A stretch of DNA of 64,000 bases from DATKAS01 sp963733765. Lineage in GTDB: Bacteria > Actinomycetota > Acidimicrobiia > Acidimicrobiales > DATKAS01. The notes below the pieces were generated by a model, which saw only the letters and a program-made list of their open reading frames with translations, ran no database searches and was not told the origin of the DNA. This document shows positions 56,696-64,000 of the stretch, piece after piece. The stretch covers positions 186,001-250,000 of the forward strand of contig CAVTEI010000003.1 of the NCBI GenBank assembly GCA_963733765.1. Reading direction: 5' to 3'. The position numbers were made by a program, and so were the translations under genes. Every line of letters starts with the position of its first letter. Positions within the stretch are counted from its first letter, which is position 1.

Positions 56696-57711
56696 TGACG
56701 GGATTGGGGCGCCGCCACTCGATCGCGATCGCGGTTCTCGACGGCACCCTTGCGCTCGACGTGGCGGTGGCCATCCAGGCATTCGGACCCCGCCCGACCG
56801 CGTTCCTGGCCATGCGGGACGAGCTCGAATCCCCCTACGACGTGTACATCTGTGGCGGCGAACAGGTAGAGCTGCGGACGATCGGCATGTCCTTCAGCGA
56901 TGTGCAGCCGTGGACGAGGATGGCCTCGGCCGACACCGTCATCGTGCCCGGTCTCGATGAGCCCGATCGCCGTCGCGATCCCGAGGCGCTCGCCGCGGTC
57001 GCGGAAGCCGCCCGGCGGGGGGCACGGCTGGTGGCGCTGTGCACCGGCGCCTTCGTGCTCGGGTTCGCCGGCGTGCTCGACGGCCGCCGGGTCACGACGC
57101 ATTGGGCGCTCGCCGAGCAGTTTCGTGAGCTGTTCCCCGACGTGAAGCTCCTCGACGACGAGCTGTTCGTGGACGACGGAGATGTCCTGAGCTCCGGCGG
57201 CATGCTCGCCGCCGCCGACCTTTGCCTTCACATCCTCCGGCAGGATCACGGGCAGAGCTACGCGAACGATGTGTCCCGGCTGCTCGTGAGCCCGCCCTTC
57301 CGCACCGGCGGACAAGCCCAGTACCGGGTGAACGCGAACGGTCGAGCGGCGGGCTCGTTGGAAGCACTGCTGGAATGGACGGAGGCCCATCTCGACGAGG
57401 CGCTCACGCTGCGCGTGCTGGCGTCCAAGGCTCACATGAGCACCCGAACGCTCTCGCGCCGATTCGAAGCGGAGACGGGCCGCGGCGCGCTGCAATGGAT
57501 CAGCGAGCGCCGCGTCCAGCGCGCGCGCACGTTGCTCGAGGAGACGGACCTCAGCGTGACGGAGATCGCGTTCGCCACCGGCTTCGGCTCACTCGGAGCG
57601 TTCCGGCGGCAGTTCGCCCGAGTCACCGGAGCGACACCGCGGAGCTACCGCCTCACGTTCCGCGATCACTCAACGGCCGACTCCTCTTGGCGTTCAGAGC
57701 GACCGTCGTAG
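56695..57711 (+). CDS. GlxA family transcriptional regulator (DJ-1/PfpI plus AraC domains)
   Basis: The 338-residue protein has an N-terminal class I amidotransferase-like (DJ-1/PfpI) domain (about residues 8-170; VPGLDEPDRRRDPEALAAV, RLVALCTGAFVLGFAGVLDG, VTTHWALAEQFRELFPDV) and a C-terminal AraC DNA-binding domain with two helix-turn-helix motifs (LASKAHMSTRTLSRRFEAET and VTEIAFATGFGSLGAFRRQF). The CTGAF motif keeps the usual cysteine. This is the GlxA/FtrA-type activator layout. It probably controls the divergent hydrolase-MBL operon or the following reductase gene. Confidence 0.9.
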   Translation: MTGLGRRHSIAIAVLDGTLALDVAVAIQAFGPRPTAFLAMRDELESPYDVYICGGEQVELRTIGMSFSDVQPWTRMASADTVIVPGLDEPDRRRDPEALAAVAEAARRGARLVALCTGAFVLGFAGVLDGRRVTTHWALAEQFRELFPDVKLLDDELFVDDGDVLSSGGMLAAADLCLHILRQDHGQSYANDVSRLLVSPPFRTGGQAQYRVNANGRAAGSLEALLEWTEAHLDEALTLRVLASKAHMSTRTLSRRFEAETGRGALQWISERRVQRARTLLEETDLSVTEIAFATGFGSLGAFRRQFARVTGATPRSYRLTFRDHSTADSSWRSERPS

Positions 57712-57722
57712 GCTCGAGTCCA

Positions 57723-58752
57723 GTGAGCTACGCCGCGGCATCAGACCGTTACGACGCGATGCAGTACCGCCGCTGTGGTCGGAGCGGGTTGCGCCTCCCT
57801 CCCATCTCACTCGGTCTGTGGCACAACTTCGGCCATGACCGTCCGTTCACGGTGCAGCGCGACATCTGCCGTCGCGCGTTCGACGTCGGCATCACTCATT
57901 TCGATCTCGCCAACAACTACGGGCCACCGTATGGAGCCGCTGAGGAGACCTTCGGCCGCTTGCTGGCGACCGATCTGGCGGACCACCGTGACGAGCTCAT
58001 CGTCTCGACCAAGGCCGGATACGACATGTGGCCCGGTCCGTACGGCGAGTGGGGATCGCGCAAGTACTTGTTGGCGTCGCTCGACCAGTCGTTGCGCCGC
58101 CTCGGACTCGACTATGTCGACATCTTCTACTCGCACCGCTTCGACCCTGCCACGCCTCTCGAAGAGACGATGGGCGCCCTCGCCAGCGCGGTGACGCAGG
58201 GCAAGGCCCTCTATGTCGGGATCTCGTCGTACTCGTCGGCTCGCACGGTCGAAGCCGCCCGTCTCTTGCACGAGCACGGCGTCCCGCTGCTCATCCATCA
58301 GCCGTCGTACTCGATGTTCAACCGCTGGCTCGAACACGACAGCCTGCTCGACACGCTCGAGTCGGTGGGAGCCGGCTGCATCGCGCTTCTCACCGCTCGC
58401 ACAGGGCTTGCTCACCGACCGCTACCTCAACGGCATCCCGAACGACTCGCGCGTCGCGACCGGGGGCGCGATGTCACGCGCCATGATCACCGAGGAGCGG
58501 CTCGCCAACGTGCGCGCGCTGGCCGCCATCGCCACACGCCGAGGGCAGAGCCTCGCCGAGCTCGCGCTGGTGTGGGCGCTTCGAGACCCGCGGATGACCT
58601 CGGTCGTCATCGGTGCGAGCAGCGTCGCTCAATTGGATGACAACGTCCGTGCTCTCGATCGCCTGACCCTGACCGCCGAGGAGCTCGACGGCATCGACGC
58701 GTATGCGGTCGACGAGGGCATCAACCTGTGGGCGGCATCCTCGGACGGGTGA
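57723..58752 (+). CDS. Aldo/keto reductase, YghZ/Kv-beta type (single-base frameshift)
   Basis: The product begins with MQYRRCGRSGLRLPPISLGL and has FDLANNYGPPYGAAEETFGR with the catalytic tyrosine, IVSTKAGYDMWPG with the lysine and YVDIFYSHRFDP. The C-terminal half is in another frame: FSPLAQGLLTDRYLNGIP, then VIGASSVAQLDDNVRAL of the NADPH site. The frames meet at GCGCTTC near 58386, where one C is in excess. Corrected length is 342 residues, typical for the YghZ group, which reduces methylglyoxal-like aldehydes. The start is GTG 57723. It directly follows the GlxA-type regulator. Confidence 0.88.
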
Positions 58753-58824
58753 TTGCAACGTCGCTGAGTGCGGCGGTCGCTGCTGAGCGGAACTGGGTTG
58801 CGCCGACCTGGTCTTCGTTGGCAC

Positions 58825-58850
58825 ACTATCTTCGTGTCTGCGAAGGTAGT
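58825..58850. promoter_or_regulatory. ArsR-type operator overlapping the regulator's start
   Basis: ACTATCTTCG and CGAAGGTAGT are inverted arms (9 of 10 bases match) around TGTCTG. A -10-like TATCTT lies in the left arm, and the GTG start lies in the centre. This fits autorepression by the metal-sensing regulator. Confidence 0.55.
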
Positions 58851-59181
58851 TGAGGGTCCTTCGGGCGAAGAGTTCGTCGCTGCGGCCGAGATGCTGAAGC
58901 TTCTTGCCGACCCGACGCGTCTGGCGATCGTCTGGGCGCTCTTGCACGGCGAGCACTCGGTCACAGAGCTCGCCGCTCACGTCGGTGTTCGCCCGACCGC
59001 GGTGTCACAGCACCTCGCGAAGCTTCGTCTCGTCGGCGCAGTACGGACGCGACGCGACGGCAATCGCATCTTCTACGCGGCGGAGAACGAGCACATCGAA
59101 CGTCTGGCCTCAGAAGCCCTCCTCCAGGCCGACCACCTCGTGACGGGTGGACGCCACCACGCCAAGAGAGACACCGCGTGA
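58834..59181 (+). CDS. ArsR/SmtB family metal-responsive repressor
   Basis: The 115-residue winged-helix protein has MLKLLADPTRLAIVWALLHG, the recognition helix VGVRPTAVSQHLAKLRL and the wing RTRRDGNRIFYAAENEH. The last helix (NEHIERLASEALLQADHLV) corresponds to the alpha-5 zinc site of SmtB/CzrA; the usual H-x10-H position has Gln, while the outer His is kept. The start GTG 58834 lies inside the operator; an alternative is ATG 58891. Its stop overlaps the CDF exporter start as GTGA, so it senses the metal that exporter removes. Confidence 0.87.
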   Translation: MSAKVVEGPSGEEFVAAAEMLKLLADPTRLAIVWALLHGEHSVTELAAHVGVRPTAVSQHLAKLRLVGAVRTRRDGNRIFYAAENEHIERLASEALLQADHLVTGGRHHAKRDTA

Positions 59182-60239
59182 CCCACGAACACCGAGACGG
59201 TCCCCACGCGGATCACGATCACCACCACCACCACGACGATGACAACGAGCATGGGCATGACCACGAGCGCGGTCTCCGGAAAGTCTTCGCGCAGATCTTC
59301 CGCCCGCACAGTCACGACGCCGCGGACTCGATCGACGACGCGCTCGAAGCCAGTGAGCGTGGGGTGCATGCGGTCAAGGTGTCGTTCATCGCTTTGATCC
59401 TGACCGCGCTCGTGCAGCTGACGATCGTGGTGCTCACCGATTCCGTCGGGCTGCTCGCGGACACGATCCACAACTTTTCCGACGCGCTCACCGCAGTGCC
59501 GCTATTCCTGGCCTTTCGACTGAGCCGCCGTCCCTCGAACCGCAGGTACACCTACGGCTATCACCGTGCCGAGGACCTCGCCGGGGTGTTCGTGATCCTG
59601 ATGATCACAGTGTCGGCGGTGATCGCGGCATGGGAGGCGATCAGTCGCCTTGTCCACCCCCGGCCTGTCAGTCACGTAGGGATCCTGTTCGTCGCCGGCA
59701 TCATCGGGTTCGTCGGGAACGAGCTCGTCGCCTTGTACCGGATCCGCGAAGGCAACGCGATCGGGTCTGCCGCGCTTGTGGCCGACGGCTACCACGCCCG
59801 CACCGACGGCTTCACGTCTCTGGCTGTTGCACTCGGTGCCGTCGGCGTGTGGGCGGGCTTGGAGCGAGCCGATGCCGTCGTCGGTCTCGGCATCTCGATC
59901 GCGATCTTCGCGGTGCTGCGAGGCGCTGCCCGGCAGGTCTACTACCGGCTCATGGACGCGGTCGATCCCGCGATCGTCGGGCTCGTCGAATCCGTCGCGG
60001 CCACATCGCCCAGGGTCGTTGCAGTGAGTGCGCCGCGGGTTCGGTGGCTTGGGCACCGGCTCGTGGCCGACCTCGACATCACCGTGCCCGCAGCGGTTCC
60101 GGTGAGCGATGGGCATTCGATCGCCGAAGACGTACGCCACCGACTGCTGCATGCCGTCGCCCACCTCGATGATGCCCACGTGCACGTCGATCCCGACGAC
60201 GCGCACGCCCACGAATCAGCCGGTCACCACCGACACTGA
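59178..60239 (+). CDS. Cation diffusion facilitator (zinc-type metal exporter)
   Basis: CDF proteins export divalent metals in exchange for protons. The 353-residue protein has a His/Asp-rich N-terminus (HADHDHHHHHDDDNEHGHDH) and a His-rich C-terminus, six helices, and the transport-site motifs HNFSD in helix 2 and HARTD in helix 5. H-x3-D in both positions is typical for Zn2+/Co2+/Cd2+ rather than Fe or Mn. The C-terminal cytoplasmic domain follows (about residues 265-340). It is coupled to the ArsR repressor gene by GTGA, giving a complete metal-efflux unit. Confidence 0.92.
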   Translation: MTHEHRDGPHADHDHHHHHDDDNEHGHDHERGLRKVFAQIFRPHSHDAADSIDDALEASERGVHAVKVSFIALILTALVQLTIVVLTDSVGLLADTIHNFSDALTAVPLFLAFRLSRRPSNRRYTYGYHRAEDLAGVFVILMITVSAVIAAWEAISRLVHPRPVSHVGILFVAGIIGFVGNELVALYRIREGNAIGSAALVADGYHARTDGFTSLAVALGAVGVWAGLERADAVVGLGISIAIFAVLRGAARQVYYRLMDAVDPAIVGLVESVAATSPRVVAVSAPRVRWLGHRLVADLDITVPAAVPVSDGHSIAEDVRHRLLHAVAHLDDAHVHVDPDDAHAHESAGHHRH

Positions 60240-60292
60240 TTGCGTGGTCGTCCGCGACGATCAGCCCGGCACGGGGCCCACCCCTGTGCGAG

Positions 60293-60379
60293 CGGAAGGA
60301 GTGGGATTCGAACCCACGGAGGCCCGAAGACCTCAACGGCTTTCGAGGCCGTCCCATTCGTCCGCTCTGGCATCCTTCC
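60293..60379 (-). tRNA. tRNA-Ser (anticodon CGA)
   Basis: On the minus strand the acceptor GGAAGGA pairs with TCCTTCC. The anticodon arm ACGGC-CTCGAAA-GCCGT gives CGA, and a long variable arm (class II) and T-arm GTGGG-TTCGAAT-CCCAC follow, with discriminator G. Length 87 is right for tRNA-Ser. The flanks GTGCGA and TCGCAC are complementary and could extend the acceptor helix in the precursor. CCA is not encoded. Confidence 0.94.
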
Positions 60380-60381
60380 GG

Positions 60382-60410
60382 GTCGCACGCTAGTGGGCGC
60401 CCCGTGCGAC
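60382..60410. repeat. Inverted repeat between tRNA-Ser and the cyclase gene
   Basis: GTCGCACG (60382-60389) and CGTGCGAC (60403-60410) are perfect 8-bp arms in the 41-base gap. It may be an operator for the cyclase gene or part of the tRNA promoter region. Confidence 0.4.
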
Positions 60411-60420
60411 AATCCCGCCG

Positions 60421-61756
60421 ATGGATGTGCCCGACGTTCAGTACGCGCGCGCCGGCGACGGGCACCGGCTCGCATGGCAGCAGTGGGGTTCAGGCCCCGA
60501 TGTGCTCGTCGTCCCTCCCCTGATCTCGAACTGCGAGCTCATCTGGGAGCAGGAGCTGTTTCGCCGCTCCCTCGAGTACCAGGGCGACCACACGCGCGTC
60601 ACCGCGTTCGACAAACGCGGGATCGGACTGTCCGATCGCTTCGACGCCGCGCCGACGCTCGAACAGCGCTGCGACGACATCTTGACGGTGATGGACGCGG
60701 CGGGCCTGGAGCGCGGCGACGCTCGTCGGCTTCTCCGAGGGTGGCCTGATGTCTCAGCTCTTCGCCGTCCTCCATCCCGACCGCGTCGAGCGACTTGTGC
60801 TCGGGAACTCCAGCCCGGGGGTCGCAGCCTCGGTCGAGTTCGACCCCGACTTGGACACGACGCTTCGCAAGTTCGGGCGTCTCATCGATGAGTGGGGGAC
60901 GAACCCGCAGTGGTTCGTCGAGTGGTTCAACCCCTCGCAGAAGGACAATGGGGCGTTCGTCCGGTGGTGCGGCCGATTCCAGCGACTGAGCGCGACTTCA
61001 GCAGACATCGGACGTCAGGCTGCGAGCTTCGCCCCGCTCGATGCCCGCGACCGGCTCAGCGAGATCGCGGTGCCGACGCTCGTCACGCACGACGTCGGCG
61101 ACGCGGTCGTCCCCGTCGCCGCCGGCCGATGGCTCGCTGAGCAGATCCCCGGCGCGATCTACACCGAGACCGCCGGCAGCGACCACATCACGCTTGTCGG
61201 ACCGGAGTGGCGAACGGTGTCGGACGTGCATCTCGAGTTCATCTGCGGCTCGATTGCACCGGCGCGCAGCGAACGTACGCTCGCGACAGTCGTCTTCACC
61301 GACATTGTGGGATCGACGGCGCGCACGGCGGCTGACGGCGACGAACAGTGGCGACGCACACTCGACGGCCACGATCGCGTTGCGTGGGCGATGGCGAACC
61401 GCCACCGCGGCGTGATGGTGAAGGCCACCGGCGACGGGTTGCTGTTGCGTTTCGACTCGCCGTCACCGGCGCTCGACTTCGTGCGTGACTTCCGTCGCGA
61501 GGTATCGAGCATGGGCGTTCCGATTCGGTGCGGGCTGCACATGGGGGAGATCGAGGTGAGAACGGACGGCGACATCGCCGGGGTCGCGGTCAACATCGCG
61601 AAGAGAGTCGAGGAGGCCGCGGTCGACGGCGAGATCTTCGTGTCGTCGACCGTCCGCGATCTGCTGCTGGGCGGCGACGTCCGCTTCGACGACCGCGGCG
61701 AGCACAGCCTCAAGGGCTTCGACTCGCCGTGGAGGCTGTACGCGCTGGCGAACTAG
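60421..61756 (+). CDS. Adenylate/guanylate cyclase with alpha/beta-hydrolase domain (single-base frameshift)
   Basis: The N-terminal domain has an alpha/beta-hydrolase fold (YARAGDGHRLAWQQWGSGPD, VTAFDKRGIGLSDRF). After a frame change near 60715-60730 it continues with the nucleophile elbow VGFSEGGLMSQLFAV and a late TETAGSDHITLVGPEW histidine. The C-terminal class III cyclase domain shows VVFTDIVGSTARTAADGDE, VKATGDGLLLRFD and GVAVNIAKRVEEAA, so the metal aspartates, the adenine-specifying lysine and the Asn/Arg pair are present. Corrected length is 444 residues. It makes cAMP or cGMP, perhaps gated by a ligand of the hydrolase domain. This fusion occurs in mycobacteria and relatives. Confidence 0.87.
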
Positions 61757-61777
61757 GCCTGGGGCCAGTCTTCGTGG

Positions 61778-64000
61778 TCAGTCGAGCGGGCGTCGCGCGA
61801 GGACGGCGGGTTCCCGGCCGGCGAACGCCCACCCTGCGGCAAGTGCCACGAGCGGAGTGCCCACGGCGATGACGGCGAGGTGACCGAGCGGGAGGGGTGT
61901 GAGGTTGCTGAGGCGACCCGCCGCCAGCGCGATGTACGCGCCGCCGATGCCGAGCAGCGCTCCGAGCGCGGCAAGTGCACCCGCCGTGACGGCGCTGATG
62001 CTGCGACGCGTCGATGACGTCCCACCCGTCGCGGTGAGCGTGCGCAGCTCCCCCGTCGACTCACTGCGGATCAGCCCGACGGTCATCGCCAGGATCGCAA
62101 GCGCGAGCAGCATCCCGGCGGCGATCGCGCCCCGACCCAAGTTCGCGAGCCGGGCCTGATCGTCGCGACCTTCGATCTCGATGCCGTACTGCGTCGCGAT
62201 GATGCGCGCCGCCCTGAGCTGGCTCGAGGACAGCGGCGTCGCTGTCTCGATCAGCCACTGCCCTGACGGCGCGGCGCTCCATCCCCGCTCGGTCAGACGT
62301 TCCGGAGTGATGAGCGCGCTCGGGAGCGACGAGTACGTCTCGTGCAGGCCTCCGGTAGCAGTGAAGCGTTCGCCGGGAACTCGACGATCGGGCGAGGGGC
62401 GACCTGCACCCATGATCTCGACCTCGCCGGACTGCGTGGTGAGGATGTCCTTGCCCACGAGGTCCCCGGAATCGAGTCCGTAGGTGGCGAGCAGCGTGGG
62501 TGATGCGACGTACACCGCACCGGCGTAGGCCGAACCCGTCCGAGACGGGCCGCGCGAGCGCGATCGCGGGCCTCCTCGTCGGAGGACGCGGGCGTGGCCT
62601 GCGGATCGATCGCGAGGTCGAGGCGCGTGGCGACGGCGCCCGGCAGCGACGCGGAGATCTCATCCACTCCGGCCTGGAGCCGGTCGAGGGTCGCCTCGTC
62701 GGCGATGACGAGACCGAACTTGTCCGCGTTGTACACCAGGAGCTGGGTCGACGACAGGTTGCCGGAGCCCGCGTTGTTCTCGGCCGCTGCAGCCGTCGCG
62801 ACGATCGCCACCGCGATGCCGAGAGCGAGCGCGATCGCGGCGAGGGCTGCGCCCGATCGCGATCGGTAGCGACTGAGGTCGCGAAGGGCTAGGCGGGCGG
62901 CGACGGGGACGCGAGCAGCGAGCCGCGCGAGCGCTTGGATGGCGAGGGGGCTCACCAGGAGCACGCCGGCGATCACCGCGAGCATGCCCGACCGCGATGA
63001 GCGTCAAGTCGATCGCCGACGCTGCGCCCGTCTTGCTTCCGACGGCCAGACACACAGCGCCGCCGACGAGGCACCCGATGGCCAGCAGCGAAGACCGATG
63101 GAGCGCGGGCCGCTCCGGAGGCCGGCCCGACAGAGCGAGCACGGTCGGGATGCGGGACATGGTGCGGCCCGGCCACCACGCGGCCGCAGTCGCGGCAACG
63201 ACCGCGAGCAACATCGCCGCGAGCACGAGCCACCACGGGATGTTGAGCGCATCCATGCGATGCCCGACCGCGTTGCTCACGCTCGGAGCGAGCGCGATCC
63301 ACCCGGCCAAGCCGAGCACCGTGCCGACGACCGCGGCCACGACACCCGTCACCGCACCAGTCGCGAGCATGGTGAGGCGGAGGTGCTTCTCCGTAGCACC
63401 GACCGCCGACATCATCCCGAGCTGTGGCAGTCGCCGCTGCGCGATGACCGTGAAGCTCGAGGCGGCGACGAGCCCGACCAAGGTCAGCACGAGGGTGCTC
63501 ACGACGAGGATCAGCACCGCGGCAAGCACGTCCTCAGGGAGATCACCGCGCGAGCTCAGGATGCGCCCGGTGTCACCGGGCGGTCGAAAGTCGTCGACGC
63601 GGTCCTTCGCTCGCGTCGACGAGCATCTCCACGTACGTTGATTGCGCGAGGGCCGACGCGGGCAGCAGCGCGAAGTCGTCGCCGAGGTTGCTCGGGTTCT
63701 CGACGATGCCGACCACATTGCGGGTGACGCCGTCGAGGTCGATCGTTGACCCGACACCGACGCCGAGGGCATCGACGACGCCATCGGCGACGGCGACCTC
63801 GTTCGTCCGCCACCGGATAGCGGCCCGAGCGCAGGCGCAGCAGCGGCTCCCCGAACGGTCCGTCAGGTTGTTGCGATCGGTAGTCGATCTCCTTGACCGT
63901 GCCGGGCACGGGTACCGGACGGTGCCCGATCGCCTCGATCTCGCCGAACCACTCAGTCCCCGCGTCGAGCTTCGCCTGCAGGGTCGCCGGGTCGGGGTCG
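61778..64000 (-). pseudogene. FtsX/MacB-type ABC permease, 3' part with four frameshifts (5' end outside window)
   Basis: Reading from the window end down, the pieces are an extracytoplasmic domain (VPGTVKEIDYRSQQPDGP, then VAVADGVVDALGVGVGSTID), an FtsX core (TVIAQRRLPQLGMMSAVGAT), helices and a second FtsX repeat (LALRDLSRYRSRSGAALAA), and a C-terminal membrane bundle (IRSESTGELRTLTATGG). This is the double-FtsX layout of large lipoprotein- or drug-export permeases. The frame changes near 63815, 63609, 62987 (CCC run) and 62535; each is repaired by one base. Either the gene is decaying or the sequence is poor here. The cognate ATPase is not in the window. Confidence 0.75.

Overview
The window is a GC-rich, densely packed bacterial chromosome segment. 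It has no rRNA, no recognisable mobile element and no CRISPR array. Several features point to an actinobacterium: the DUF3263/LytR_C pair, radA-disA, ispD-ispF-rlmB, the tkt-tal-zwf carbon cluster, a SARP-type regulator, twin-arginine lipoproteins with Ala/Thr-rich linkers, and many GTG/TTG starts joined by ATGA, GTGA or TGATG overlaps. I infer a lineage near Acidimicrobiia rather than Streptomyces or Mycobacterium, mainly because opcA and pgl are missing beside zwf; this is not proven.

Layout. 1-8.0 kb: central carbon metabolism (glycerate kinase, zwf, rpiA, pgi, tal, tkt). 8.1-9.1 kb: LytR_C and DUF3263 envelope genes and tRNA-Thr. 9.1-16.6 kb: an acyl-CoA-dehydrogenase-like flavoprotein, rlmB-ispF-ispD, a Crp/Fnr regulator, a dienelactone-hydrolase-like enzyme and disA-radA. 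16.6-21.3 kb: a multidrug-type ABC exporter, a lipoprotein peptidase-like hydrolase and an aminotransferase. 21.4-30.4 kb: a catabolic island with two amidohydrolases and two tiny coupled proteins on one strand, and a TetR regulator, acyl-CoA synthetase, acyl-CoA dehydrogenase and Baeyer-Villiger-type monooxygenase on the other, around a shared control region. 30.5-37.7 kb: a cydDC-cydAB-ndh respiratory operon. 37.7-50 kb: an MFS exporter, a membrane HD-GYP protein, a SARP-TPR-GNAT operon, a secreted dienelactone hydrolase and a GH63-like glucosidase. 50-55 kb: stress signalling (CBS, BON, CinA-C, MEDS/HATPase protein, PAS-GAF-PP2C phosphatase and two very small proteins, one with its Shine-Dalgarno sequence inside a long hairpin). 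55-64 kb: an MBL hydrolase and an alpha/beta hydrolase, a GlxA-type regulator, an aldo/keto reductase, an ArsR-CDF metal efflux pair, tRNA-Ser, an adenylyl cyclase with a hydrolase-like domain, and the 3' part of an FtsX-type permease gene.

How the genes work together. The first cluster links glycolysis to the pentose phosphate pathway. The island at 21-30 kb looks like CoA-dependent breakdown of a cyclic or aryl ketone or an amide-containing substrate under TetR control. The cyd-ndh operon gives a short NADH-to-quinol-to-oxygen chain for low oxygen. The 50-55 kb genes look like a partner-switching stress module.

Quality warning. At least six otherwise intact conserved genes carry one single-base frameshift each (glycerate kinase, ispF, disA, MEDS protein, aldo/keto reductase, cyclase), and the final permease gene carries four. 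Every case is repaired by one base, so uncorrected consensus errors are likelier than six independent pseudogenes. I give joined coordinates and mark each break.
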